Assembly: GCA_951217055.1 (NCBI GenBank)
Contig: OX578284.1
Span: forward strand, 32,142,187-32,206,186
Direction of reading: 5' to 3'
DNA: 64,000 nucleotides
Source: Gerris lacustris
Taxonomy: Eukaryota; Arthropoda; Insecta; Hemiptera; Gerridae
Below are positions 23,195-34,735 of this stretch, piece after piece. The position numbers were made by a program, and so were the translations under genes. How positions within the stretch are numbered: position 1 is the first letter of the stretch; each line of letters begins with the position of its first letter. The notes beneath the pieces are model-generated. The model was not told where the DNA came from and did not search any database. It saw only the letters and a program-made list of their open reading frames with translations.

Positions 23195-23425
23195 GGACAT
23201 AATAACAATTACTGCGCTATTAATAAAGAGCTGTAAAACGATAGGTATTCATCATGACGGGTATATTATATTACTTTCACTTTTGTACTCCTGTACCCCT
23301 GGGTACCAAAATTGTTTTTTCTAAATCTCATCTAGTGACCTTCCTCTTGAAAATGTTCATGTAGATCGGAATAAATCTGTAAATTTGTACAAAAGAAATA
23401 GGCATCAACAGACCCACAGACACTC
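23195..23425 (+). repeat. Family C copy, diverged
   Basis: ATAATAACAATTACTGCGCT, GAGCTGTAAAACGATA, GGTATTCATCATGACGGGTA and CCCCTGGGTACCAAAATT follow the same order as the dimer at 14.0-14.5 kb. The segment GTAGATCGGAATAAATCTGT matches the end of that unit. Confidence 0.7.
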
Positions 23426-24450
23426 TTCTTTGTACATTAAGATAAATAATATATAAAATTGTAAAATTTAAATTAGATTTAACATTAGAATATATAACAA
23501 ATGGATACAACGATGCATATGGATATGAAACTTAACGCATCAAAGGAAAATCGCAACAAATAACAATCAGTATATTAGAAAGAATGACATAACAATGTAT
23601 TTTCTTAAGAAAATCAGATAACACAACATGATCTGTACATTAGAACAAATACAACAATGAATGTTTATAAGAAACACATTCTCAATATGATCTATATATA
23701 AGATGGAATGTCTATAACACTACAATAATTTGTGTGAATGTTGCATCATGCAAACATTTATAAAAATAAACATTATAGTAAGTAGGTGTGTATCCCATAA
23801 CATAATATAATCACTATATTATTATAACGAATGATGCAACAAAACACCATGCTCTATGTTATGCATTAAAACAAACGACATAAAATTATTTTGAAGAATG
23901 ACCCTTTTATATTTTAAAATCATATTTAAAGCCGTCTATAAAAAAGTTTAAGGAACATAGGCTCTTAAGTATTCTGACTCTTCGATTATTTCCTATTTTC
24001 ATGTTTTAGCAACATTGCTAGAATAATTTTCAAATATATTTTCTATCTAGGCGCCTTTTATACCTACTAATAATTTTCTTGCTTGCTAAAACTAACAACA
24101 CCTGCTCTCCCAAACTATGTAGATATTTTAACACGAAACCTCGTGAAAACTATCTCTTTCAACAACTAAATATTTTAATATTATCGATTTGTAATTTTCA
24201 AACGCTATAACTTTAAAGAATGACGGTGTCGAGTTAAAAATAATTTACAAACTTTTTTAAGTTATCGATTTTTAACTATAACAATTAATGGTTTGCTAGA
24301 ATATCAAATAATCTCTTTTGTTTATGGTTATGAATATTTACACAACAACTTTTATTCCATTCTATTAAATATTCTTTCAAAGTAGAATTTATATGTTACA
24401 AAAGTATGAATAAACATTGAGTTTATGAATAAAGAGAGACAAAACATAAA
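23426..24450. other. AT-rich unassigned DNA
   Basis: Rich in ACA/ATA phrases and loosely repeated motifs (AACAATG, AAACAAAT), but no defined tandem period or gene. Confidence 0.4.
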
Positions 24451-24457
24451 TAACAAA

Positions 24458-24525
24458 TTTCTCAGGCTGAAATCGAACCACGGACGTTGAGATTATTATC
24501 CTCTAGTTAAATTTTTGGATAAATT
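24458..24525 (-). repeat. tRNA-like sequence (SINE head remnant)
   Basis: On the minus strand, TTTAACTAGAGGATAATAAT and then GTGGTTCGATTTCAGCC give an A-box-like and a B-box-like motif about 20 bp apart. The spacing is short for a functional tRNA and no cloverleaf closes convincingly, so a decayed SINE head is more likely than a tRNA gene. Confidence 0.35.
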
Positions 24526-24734
24526 ATAGTGTCCTGTTTTGTGATATGTCCTAACGCTGGCTAGTTAGGCGTAAGATAGTTTAACTCCATTGTAAATTAA
24601 GAGATGACCAATAAAAAAATGTTGTGTCTTTTGAAGAAATACTGCTGAATATTTCGATATTAGCGTGTGGAAAATAGCTCCCCTGTAATTTTAGAAATGT
24701 GATAATATAATTTCCCTCTGAATTACAGATTATT

Positions 24735-25099
24735 TTCTCGGCCTTTTTAGGGTTTCGTTGGTAAAACCAACAAAAAGAAGTCCTTATATTTTCATATTTT
24801 CGTTCCTGTGTCTATATGTCAATCTGAACTGGTTTCAATAACATTTAAAACAAAATATGAACATGAAATTTTGCAGTATGGAACATCTTTTTGACGTGCA
24901 CACAGGGAAAGTATAGTGAACTCAAAATTATCAGCCGTTTAAATCCAAAATGGCGAATAATTCATGTCATGCGATTTTTCAAATTTTGAGTGGGATAACA
25001 AATGAAAGGTATTAAAGGGTATATTACAAATATTCACAAATATTATGGAAATTGTTTAATTCTACACGGCATTTTGTCAAAAAAAAATCTACAATTTTC

Positions 25100-25139
<40 letters not shown>

Positions 25140-25145
25140 TCAATT
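24735..25145 (+). repeat. Family D copy with 33-bp poly-C
   Basis: It starts GGGTTTCGTTGGTAAAACCA, itself a small stem, and follows the copy at 16.93 kb: AATTATCAGCCGTTTAAATC, AAATGGCGAATAATTCATG, AACAAATGAAAGGTATTA. It ends at a poly-C run of 33 bases (25103-25135), at the same position where the 16.93-kb copy has a shorter C-run. Confidence 0.75.
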
Positions 25146-26775
25146 CCCGGAAGGTGGTAGCGGTACTAGGGTCTTCCGCTGGAGGTCAAATAAAAATGGG
25201 AAATAAAATAAGTATTAACTTTTATTTTCGTGCTGCTTCCCCCAAAAATATTAAAAAAGTCAATAGGTATCAATTTTTTCATAATCGGATCTGAAAATTA
25301 TAATTTTTTTTAAATTTAAAAGTAGTTTTTAAAAAGTATTACCTAAAGCTGGATACGCACTTTTGTATAATACCCCGCACATCCAGAACGCAATCGTATA
25401 ACGGGTGAAAACTGAAAATCGGAGTTCATCAAATGCGTGTATCATGATCGTAATTAATTTTTAGTTTTCAAACCTAAGTCCTGTATATTTAGTGTTGGCT
25501 CTCGTACAGTATCACTTTAACAGCAGTTGCTGCTTCGTACTACATTTATATGCATTAGGCCACTGAAAGTAAGTCGAAAAGGTCGTGGAGGTGGTGGATG
25601 AAAAGTATTTTCATCAATAGACAGACCTTGAGGTGCAAATGTATTACGTGATTTGAACTTCTAATCTTTAAGTGGATAATACAAAAATGTTACCCGTATG
25701 TCTCTCACTGAATTCGATTATGTATTATCTTTGATTGGGGAAGCATTAAGAAACTCGATAAAACATTTATAAAAGCAATCCCAGTGCAAGAGAAAGTTAG
25801 GCTATCACTTAGTGCTTCTTGCCTACTGGAGATTCTCCTATGCTAGCTTACATTGTCTTTTAAAGCAACGATACTGCCTCGTACATACCTCGACCGCATA
25901 TTTTCTATGTATCATCCTTTGATGTGTCGCACTGCACACGTTCTTCGTGGGAACTCGTACGATCCAATCTTTGTATCATTTAAACGCATAGTTTGAAATC
26001 TTACTTTATGAGATCGTTCTGGCGCTAATATAGAAGAGTAACGCTATCAAGAATTTTTCAAACAACTAAAATACGTTTCAAACATCAGGGAATATCTTTG
26101 GTCTCTTCTCTCGGAATATCTTTGTCACCATTTATTTTATACATATGTTACTCCTCGCGCAGTAGTAGAGCGAGAGAGAATTAAATGCTACACTAACTTG
26201 CTGACGTTTATTGTTTGCTTTATTGTCGGAGCAGTTTGATTAAGAAGATGTTGAAGTTAGTTCATGTCTCAGTTATGTTATGGCTCTCCGGGTATAATCC
26301 CTTGTTTGATGCTTTATTAGTATTCAGATCTTGTTTCGCTTGAAAAGCCCGTCCAACTGGACAAGTTGAGTACCCCAAAACTCCTATAAATAAACTTATT
26401 GACAAAGTTCCCTTAACCCTATCCAAGAAATTAATTCCTTCACTATAGGAACTACGTGAGCTTGAAATTCATAGATAAACTTTCCTGTTTCTTTATATTT
26501 ATTTTAAAAACTTTTATTTATTTAATTTTAGAACAAACTAATAACAAATACATTTTTTTTTTTATTTATCTAGAAATAAACTTACGAGTTGTAAATTTAA
26601 ATGTCAAATATCTAAAAATTTAAAACTTTTACTATTTGAAATACATTTACAATAAAGTTTTTGCTGTTTTATTTATTCAGCTTTTTTATGACTAATATAG
26701 TTTTTATGTTGTATATTTATATTATATTTGTTCTATTTATTAAAATGTATGTTATTTCACAGTATTTATTTGTTG
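25146..26775. other. Unassigned DNA with one family B hint
   Basis: A short CAAACATCAGGGAATATCTT near 26080 resembles part of family B. The rest shows no gene, RNA or defined repeat, though 25780-26000 is less AT-biased than its surroundings. Confidence 0.35.
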
Positions 26776-26779
26776 TTTC

Positions 26780-26910
26780 TAAGCGTAACGAAGGTTATGA
26801 AAGCATTCTGACCATTCTGTAGAACGAGTTTTTTGTCTTCGATTTAAAAAAATCCATTTCAGTTATCACCTAACATTTTTGGTCTCGTGTCTGCCTGTTG
26901 GCCTGCCGCC
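26780..26910 (+). repeat. Family B left-part fragment
   Basis: CGTAACGAAGGTTATGAAAG and CATTCTGACCATTCTG are followed by AACATTTTTGGTCTCGTGTC and TGCCTGTTGGCCTGCC. This matches the left part of the copies at 32.94 and 33.91 kb. The right part is missing. Confidence 0.6.
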
Positions 26911-27580
26911 AACGTATTTTATTGTTCTCTACCCAATATTAACAATCCAAATAATTTCGATCGTAATAACAATTATATTTTAAAATTCAATTAAGTAAAT
27001 AGGGTTATGAAGATAAATTTCAATTTAATTATTTAAAATTAACCAACGAAATCACTCAAAATCGTCGCAAGAGGTAATTTATTTTCAGTGTTTAAAACAT
27101 TAATGGGGATTTAGTCGAGCATTCATACTAGATAAAGAAGATTATACTTGTATAGCTTGATTGTCAAATTAATTTTGTAATATTGTAAAAGGATTATGAG
27201 TGCATTAACGAAACATTTAATTGTTCAAAACTAGTCTGCACTAATTGCTTTATGTTTTAATGCTAAATAAAAATACTCATTTCTCCATTTCATGCAAAAC
27301 ACTGAATCATGGATATGTTTTTGGGCATTGAATTCATATATTGACATTTTTGTTCTTCCATGAAGTGGAGAAAATCAGTAAACATTTTTAGTCTAATTGA
27401 TATAGTAGATAGATCTTAGGATTATGAAGATAAATAAGGTGTGAAATTATGAAACATTAATCCATTTTTATTACCATTTGGTCCGCTAGGAGCTCTAAAA
27501 TAATTTTAAATAAAATTTAAAAGTATAAAGAGAATTCTACCGGCAACATATAGTACTGCAATAAATAGTAGCGAAAACCA
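26911..27580. other. AT-rich unassigned DNA
   Basis: No gene or repeat family was recognised. Confidence 0.4.
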
Positions 27581-27584
27581 ATCT

Positions 27585-27765
27585 ACCTCCTGTTGTATTC
27601 TAACTTCCAGGCACGATATTTAAGAGCGTCACATTTTTGCATGGTTGTTTATTGAAACTTCAGCCCGTCTATCGTCGAAATACTGTACTATATATAAAAA
27701 CCTATCGCCCTCCTGTTAAATCCTAACTTCCTGGCACGATATTTAAGAGCGTCTCATTTTTCATG
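27585..27765 (+). repeat. Two direct copies of a short repeat
   Basis: A segment of about 50 bp, with CTAACTTCC then GGCACGATATTTAAGAGCGT, occurs at about 27588-27640 and 27709-27760 (spacing about 121 bp). A diverged third copy lies at 29463-29517. The spacer between the first two is not repeated. Confidence 0.7.
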
Positions 27766-29310
27766 TTGTTTTTTGCGTGACGGGAAGTTGCTTCTATTCC
27801 TCAGAACTAAAACATACTCATTTAAAAAAAAGTTGCTCTCTAAACATATTACGTTATTGCCACTCAAGTTAAAGTAGCTTAAAGCTTCCTTCTTACCACC
27901 ACTGGACAATGGTCACCTAAGTATAAAATAAAAGTTGAATAAGATAATTAATTCTATGTGGGTGGATCAATTAGGATGTGGGTTTTCGTGAGATAAGCAA
28001 TGTGCGCAGAAGGTTGATATTAATATAACACTACCTTTGGGCTAACTTTTACATATCGTTCAACACAAAAAAGGTATGATCTACCGTTTAAAATTGTATT
28101 ATTTGTTGGTAACTCTAATGTGGTTATTTGGGGACGCTTTAAGGCTCGAGGACAAAGTGTGGGTTTTTTTGTCGTTCTATTCAAAAGCTATTAACATGTA
28201 TATAACTTTTTTAAATAACTATATCTCATTCACGTTAGTGTGCTGTTAATTCAGGAGATATTTGTTTTATTTATTTCACCTTTGAATTAGCTTTATTACG
28301 CTTAAGTTATTTTAGCTTTTAGAGAAATTAAATATGTCTGTTTTGGCTTGTTTAAACTAAACCACTGGCTTTTACCTGCATATGCAAATGAGGGTCGAAT
28401 AAATGAATAGAGTCTATTTCATATGGATTTCAGGACAAGAAAGGCATTCGAGGTTAATGTACAAGCGGACTAGCTAGCTAGGCTTGAATTATCTGATGCA
28501 AGACTTTTAGCTAGCATTGTGAGAATACTACTGAAGAATTCAGTACTTCGAGCGTTCCCAGAGCTGGTAGTTAGTGAGAATAAGCTCTAAAAATTCTCTT
28601 TTTTTTAGAGAATTTCAAAGAAGAACAATGCTATAGGATGAAAAATTCCAGGTTTTCATATTGTTTGTTTTTCAAAACTTCTCTGAAACTTCCTTTCCAG
28701 TGCGGAATAATAGATCTTGTCACGTGACAAGGACATTTCAATTTAAACAAAAATTTGCAGCTAGAAGGTTTAGTTATTATAGAAACATGGGTGTTGACGT
28801 CTAAGAAGCACTGACTCTTTTAAGCTCATTTTTTTATTTGTAGCTATCTAAAATTATTGCGGTTAATAATCTCATCTATCTGAGGCTGCTTGTTATTGTA
28901 TGTAATTGGCAAATAGAAGATTTGCTTTCCGTCTAGGCCACTTTTTGTGTAATTTCGAAACCCAAAACTTGAACTCTGAACTTCAGCCAATAAAATTAAT
29001 TCAGATTACTTAGTAATTAGACAAAAATAACCAGTTTATTTGCATGAGTTAATCAATAATGAAATTTCTGCTTTTTTAACATTTTTTTCATACTTTGAAT
29101 ATTTTTTTTTAGTTATGAGAATGATTTATGCTTTGTATACAAGTTAATAAAAAGTAATGTTAGATACTATGTCCCCTCTAGCTATTTCTCTTCATTCCTG
29201 TGTTTCTCTAAAATGATTTATGAAAATGTTATATGTCGTAATGAAATTGATTGAGATTCTGTTTACACATTCTTTGCATCAATATGAAAAAAATAATAGG
29301 TATACAAATG
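27766..29310. other. Unassigned DNA
   Basis: No gene, RNA or family was assigned. A small stem, AATTCTC / GAGAATT, lies at about 28592-28613. Elsewhere the composition is AT-rich. Confidence 0.35.
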
Positions 29311-29332
29311 AAAAAAAAAAAAAAAAAAAAAA
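29311..29332. repeat. Poly-A tract, 22 bp
   Basis: An uninterrupted A-run. No retroposon body is recognisable next to it. Confidence 0.8.
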
Positions 29333-29519
29333 TGGAAGTTTTACGCTTATTGAGTAAACAAAGTTGATTTGACCCTCAAGAGAAAAGAGAAATGGTGTTT
29401 TGAAAAATTGTCTTAATTAGAAGAATAATTTACCCAATAAATCAAGCATTTATTAATAGAGCTACCTCCTGTTACCTTCTAACTTCCTGGTACTAAATTT
29501 AAATACTTCAGAGCTTCTA

Positions 29520-32500
29520 TGTAATCTGGCCAAACGAGAAATGTTAATGGGCCGATGTTTGTCTTTTTCAGTTTAAAAAGATATGAAAAAATTACGGTTC
29601 ATCTGAATGATCGTAATTCATCCGTTGCCTTCAGTGAGCTCAGAAGCAAAAATAGTTTAAATAGAATTAATACATCCATTCCTTTATAAAATAGTATGGG
29701 CAATATCCATCCATAAAATAAAGTAAATTTTAGCACTTTTTTCTCTTTTTTGACAAGTAGTTATTTTTTATTTTTTTTTGACAAAAAAAGCTTATTATTT
29801 CGTTAACCATGTAGTGAGATATGAGGTAGGAAGGATCTCGTCTTCATATTGGCTATATTTTACATTTTATCGCATGCGCCATAATTTTATTTTTTTTCCT
29901 CACGTATATTATATGGGGCTTGTTGAGTCGCTTTATTTGATACCACACGTCGAAGGTTAAAATATATATTATTTTTCTTTCTCCGACCTTTATCACCTGT
30001 GAACCAACAAAGAGAAGTGGAGTGAGGGTAGTTGGCTGTATAGCTTTTAGACTTATGCCACGGGTATTTAAACTTCCATATAAATTTAATTTATTAACTG
30101 ATAAAAATTAAACTTTAACGTTTCGTACAACCTTAAGACGTTTTTGACGTCTATTTAAGCTAGTTATAATATTTGTATATTGTTAGAACGTTAGACATCG
30201 TGTAATAATAAATAAAAATTACGTGATTTATATCTATGTAACTATATATTTAATATAAAACTACTTTATATGCAATTTTTATGATCTACATTTTTTACTT
30301 GTCCAAAGTTTAAAGTAATGAAAAACTTTTGCTTTGTTGTTACAAAGGGTAGTACGTTGATGTATTTTATTTTTTAATTTGACAGTTTATTATATCGTCG
30401 TAGCAAAATGGCCGCCATCTTGATTCGATGTGATGGCCATTTTTCTATAGGATCTTGAAAACATTTTTTAGTGGGTACCTAGGATCAAGGAACTATTTTA
30501 TTGAGCCAGGGGTAATTTTAAAGTGCCAACCAAACTCTAAATTAAATAATTGGACAATAAAAATATTCAGTATACATTTCATGGTCATTGGACCAGTGGT
30601 TAGACCATTTTTCCAAATAAATAAAATGTCAACCCGTCATTTTCATTCGGAGGCATTTTTCATGTTAGTTCATCCGAGGCATTTGGATTCTATTAACCTT
30701 TAACTTTAAAATTACAACTTCTTAAATTCTAAGCACGGGACTATTCCAATAAATAAATTAATGTAAAATAACACCGAAATAAATAAGATAATCCACATTT
30801 CATAATTTCGCTATTATTTATATACCGGGAAAATTAAATTTTCCTCTAATTTATTTTGCTCAGATGATTCTCAGGCCTATAATATATTTTAGTTATGAGT
30901 CAAGCTATGTAATTTGCTAATTTTGATATAACGCTTTATTGCAAGAATGGGAATTGCTCAGGTTGCACGTCATTATTCTGTGCGTAATTGACTTGTTTTG
31001 ACTAATTAATTCACTACGTTATTAAATTATATGATTGCTCAGATCAGGTTTATCTGCCTTAATTTTTTATCTTACAATTTACTATGGTATATGAGTTAAT
31101 TGTCCTCGTAGTTTTTTTTTTTTTTAATGAAAATTAAAATAAAATAACTAAACAAGCAAATAATAATAATAACCAAAAGTATTTTAATTTAGGTACATCA
31201 ACAAAATTGGTTTACCTTATTTTTATACAAATTGTGATGTCAATTAGTAATAAGATATTTTTGGAATTTTTCGTTGAGTTTATTTGCTACTACAAATCAC
31301 TAGCAAGCATTTCATAATCTTATGTATTTTTCTTCAGACCTAGCGGAAAATTGTTTCGTTGCGACTCTACCTAGCATTTTATTATATAAAGAAATACACA
31401 CTCGTATATTTGTTTTATTTTTGTAAGAGCAACAACAAAAAATATATTCTAAAGAAAGTTTATAAAAATCAGCCCGAGACAACTGAGACTTATCTTTTTC
31501 AAATACAAATGGTACGATCCTACTGGATATGAAAACAAAATTTTATTGAAATCTTTTTCGTAGTTCAGGCTTCTCGTTTTTATACTCAGTGCAGGGACAA
31601 CTAATGCACATTGTTTAAAAAAAACTATTTTATTGAGCAAGGAGTCATTTTGCTTTACCTATACCTATATTTCATCAGTGTTCAGTTATAATTTCGAATT
31701 AATCTTGAATTAAATATGCATCTTCAAATATGCACAATTCCTTATTATTCTTAATATTGCCTAACAAATGCTATTTCAGCTTAGCTCGTGAAGGCTCTTC
31801 TTTGGATTTAAGAAGCAAAATAATATACTATACAGGCAATTAGGGTAAAAATAACCTCTGTAGACTTATCTCCTTGCCATAAGAATTATAAAATTTACAG
31901 TCACCTTATTTAATTACTCAATTTACTTTTTATGGGCTTTGAAAATAAACAGAAAACTTTTAAAGGAAAACATAGTATACTTGTTTTATCACAAAGAATT
32001 AATACGCAATTAATTATAGATATGGGACTAAAAAGATTTAAAGTATTTAACCTCTTGAAAAATCCAGGTTTATTTAAACATACAAATTCAACTGTGTATG
32101 GCGGGTTTACACGACCCATATTTAATTTAAATGAATTTATTTACTTCACAGTTAAAGTGTTCAAAGGTATGTTTAAATTCCCCTTTGCCTTTGAGGTGTA
32201 ATAAAATTAGCATTTTAAATTAATTTTATATTTATATAAGTAAATTTCTATTTAATTTAAAATATATTATTAAATACATAAATTATTATTATTTTATTTT
32301 CTGCACTATAGTGTTAATAATATATTCTGACATTTGAGAAGGAAATCATAATTTATGTATCAATTAAATAGTATGCATGCATAATTTAATGTAATAAAAA
32401 CATTAAAATATAGTTTACGTACCTTATTTACATTTTAATTAAATAGCCATAAACCTTTTATGATAATTTTTGGACATCAGTTATTATTTGCAATCTAAAC

Positions 32501-32640
32501 GGGAAATAATATTAATTAAAATTTCCTGATATATTATAATCAAAATTAATTTGAGATTTATAATTTCATGTATATTTAAGTAAAATATATATAATAAATT
32601 AATAAGTTTATAAAAAAATAGTAAGACATATCCATAAGAA
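29520..32640. other. AT-rich unassigned DNA
   Basis: Several open frames of 60-90 codons occur (29778, 30455, 31932) but their peptides have no motif I recognise and the codons follow local AT bias. A small inverted phrase, AAAATGGCCGCCATCTTG and GATGGCCATTTTT, lies near 30405-30445. No transposon ends were found. Confidence 0.35.
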
Positions 32641-32644
32641 ATAC

Positions 32645-32850
32645 TAAGAGGGTACCGGCGTAACTGGGTGGTTTATGCGCTCGCGCAACTACGTCTTAAA
32701 CCTAGGTTTCAATAACGACATATTTTGTGAGTTCGGATCCCAGGGAGGTGAGACATGTTTCACACTCAAGATCACATCGAGTAGATGAGTAAAGTTGCCG
32801 AAACCTCTGCCTTGTAATGATCTAATAATTTGTTGATCTGGACGTAAAAG
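32645..32850 (+). mobile_element. tRNA-derived SINE
   Basis: GGTACCGGCGTAACTGGGTG and GGTTTATGCGCTCGCGCAAC give a tRNA-like 5' head. After an extended variable region comes a B-box-like GAGTTCGGATCCCAG, then GGTGAGACATGTTTCAC. The order and the post-B-box body match the SINE at 41.22 kb (AAATCCCAGAGAAG then TAAGACATGTTTTAC). A third, partial copy of this body lies at 46.66-46.70 kb. No clean target duplication was found. Confidence 0.6.
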
Positions 32851-32937
32851 AAAGCTCTAATTATTTAAAAGAGTATATTTCGTCAAAGTGATTACGAGTA
32901 GAATAGAAGATACTATAATACATTTTTGTTTTCCTTC

Positions 32938-33690
32938 CAAGCTTACCGAAGGCAGCTGAAGCGTGATCATTCTGATTTTAGAAATATGGTTATCTTAAAA
33001 TTAAAAATGTGCTTAACTGAAATTCGTTTCAGACTTCAGGGATAATATTAGTCCAGGAGATAGCGTGCAAAAAAGTGTCTGACTAACATCAAGCTAGAAT
33101 TTTGTATACAAGTCAATCTTTCAGCGCCTTTTAAGAATATGTGGTTGGCTAAGTTCGTCTGCGGGACATAGCTTGGCAATAGGCGTTTGAAAAAAACAAA
33201 CCGGTGGAGAGCGGCCATGTCTCACCAATTATGGTGGACAATGTGATTTTCGTGATCCTGAGTACAGAATTAGTTAGTAGACCGAAAATCAAGTTGATGT
33301 TAGCTTGTCCCTTGACAGGTGACCACGTTGATTTTTAGTAATATTTGAATAACTAATCTATCAAGTGTGAAAATAACATAAACTTGATTTTTGGTCTACT
33401 AACTAATTCTGTACTCAGGATCATGAAAATCACATTGTCCACCATAAGTGGTAAGACATGGCCGCTCTCCACCGGTTTGTTTTTTTCAAACGCCTATTGC
33501 CAAGCTATGTCCCGCAGACGAACTTAGCCGACCACATATTCTTAAAAGGCGCTAAAAGATTGACTTGTATACAAAATTCTAGCTTGACGTTAGTCAGACA
33601 TTTTTTTGCACGCTATCTCCTGGACTATATATTTTGTCCCGCGTTTGTTTGTCCGCGTGTCTTCCTTTCCATCAAATTTTGGGGAAAAAA
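32938..33690 (+). repeat. Family B left part, split by a foldback element
   Basis: GCTTACCGAAGGCAGCTGAA, GCGTGATCATTCTGA and CAGACTTCAGGGATAATAT precede the foldback element (33049-33627). After it come TTTTGTCCCGCG and TTTGTCCGCGTGTCTTCC. In the copy at 33.9 kb the equivalent parts are contiguous (CATCAGGGAACATTTTTTAA then CCCGCTTCTGCCTGTC), so the foldback interrupts this copy. Confidence 0.65.
33051..33625. mobile_element. 575-bp foldback MITE with about 245-bp arms
   Basis: The arms at about 33051-33296 and 33381-33625 are near-perfect inverses, leaving a spacer of about 85 bp. The ends are GTCCAGGAGATAGCG and its complement, flanked by TA on both sides (33049-33050 and 33626-33627). There is no coding capacity; open frames across it read both arms. 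Long arms and a TA target fit a Tc1/mariner-type foldback element, though the superfamily is inferred from the TA target alone. The arms would fold into a long hairpin if transcribed. Confidence 0.85.
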
Positions 33691-33904
33691 GGAAACTTTC
33701 TAAAATTACATCTAACTTGCTTTGTAAAATATGTTGCAAGAGATCTATAAAAAAAAATATAATAATATCTCAAAACAAAGTCGGTATACATTTTTATTTT
33801 TCCTCGCAAACCAACTTATATGGTAAATTTAAATTAACCATCAAACATAATTTTTAAATAAAAATCATTGGAATAATTTTAGAAAAAAAAATTGTTTTGG
33901 TCAA

Positions 33905-34500
33905 TTTTTTTAAATTTTGCTTCCGAGCTCATCGAAGGGAACGGAAGCTTTGTGATCGTTCTGAAGAGCGAGATTTTTTAATGACTCCGATTTCAAAAAT
34001 TCTGATGACATTAATCCGTTTGACATCAGGGAACATTTTTTAATCCCGCTTCTGCCTGTCGCTCAATTTTTCCGAACCAACATATCTTAAAAACTACTCG
34101 TCCGATTTTAATGAAATTTGGATGGTAGGTCATAATTAGCCCATTGTTGGCCCCATATAAGTTTCAATCTTATGCGCCCATTTATTTATCTTTCAAATGC
34201 GCACAAACATACATTTATTTAGACATATATCTTCAAAAATACTCATATAATTTTTATGAAATTTGGATGATTTGTGGAAAGTAGCCAGCAAATAGCCCCA
34301 GATTAATTTCAACCGTCTGTGTTTTTTAAATATTGCTAAATTGATACTTAAATTCATGTAAAATATCAAAACAATTTTGAGTTTTAAAAAATAAGGAGGG
34401 AAAATTAAATTAATTTTACAATAATGGGGTTTAAAAGTATAAAATCATTAAAGAATGCGAAATAAGACACGAGGAAGCTATGTGCCACACTAATCGGCAG
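33905..34500 (+). repeat. Family B copy, most complete uninterrupted one
   Basis: The order is: TCATCGAAGGGAACGGAAGC, GTGATCGTTCTGAA, CATCAGGGAACATTTT, ACTACTCGTCCGATTTTAAT, GAAATTTGGATGGTAGGTCA, a diverged second GAAATTTGGATGATTTG module, AACCGTCTGTG, ATTCATGTAAAATATC and GAAGCTATGTGCCACACTAA. The repeated GAAATTTGGATG phrase (34117 and 34258) shows an internal duplication. No coding sequence is present. Confidence 0.75.
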
Positions 34501-34514
34501 ACATTTTTTTATTT

Positions 34515-34735
34515 ATATTTTCAATTTCACTTCGGGGTATGATTTTTCAGAACATGTTCGTATGATTTAATCGAAATCGGCCCTGTAGTTTTAGTTTAAC
34601 TTGTCTACACAAGCCAAAGACTACAGACTATAAATAAATATAGATTCCAGACAAAAAAATGTTTGACAAGGGACCCCTGAAACGTGTAAATTCATCAAAA
34701 TCTCTACATTGATTTTTTTAGATACTTAAAAAAAT
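34515..34735 (-). repeat. Family A fragment
   Basis: TTCACTTCGGGGTATGATTT, TTCAGAACATGTTCG, AATCGAAATCGGCCC and CCCCTGAAACGTGTAAATTC match the end of the copy at 60.83-61.40 kb in the same order, so it lies in that orientation. It begins right after the family B copy. Confidence 0.7.

Noticed and set aside
33458..33857. Overlapping 80-codon frames near 33.5-33.8 kb
   Set aside because: Most of the first lies in the right arm of the foldback element; neither has a motif.
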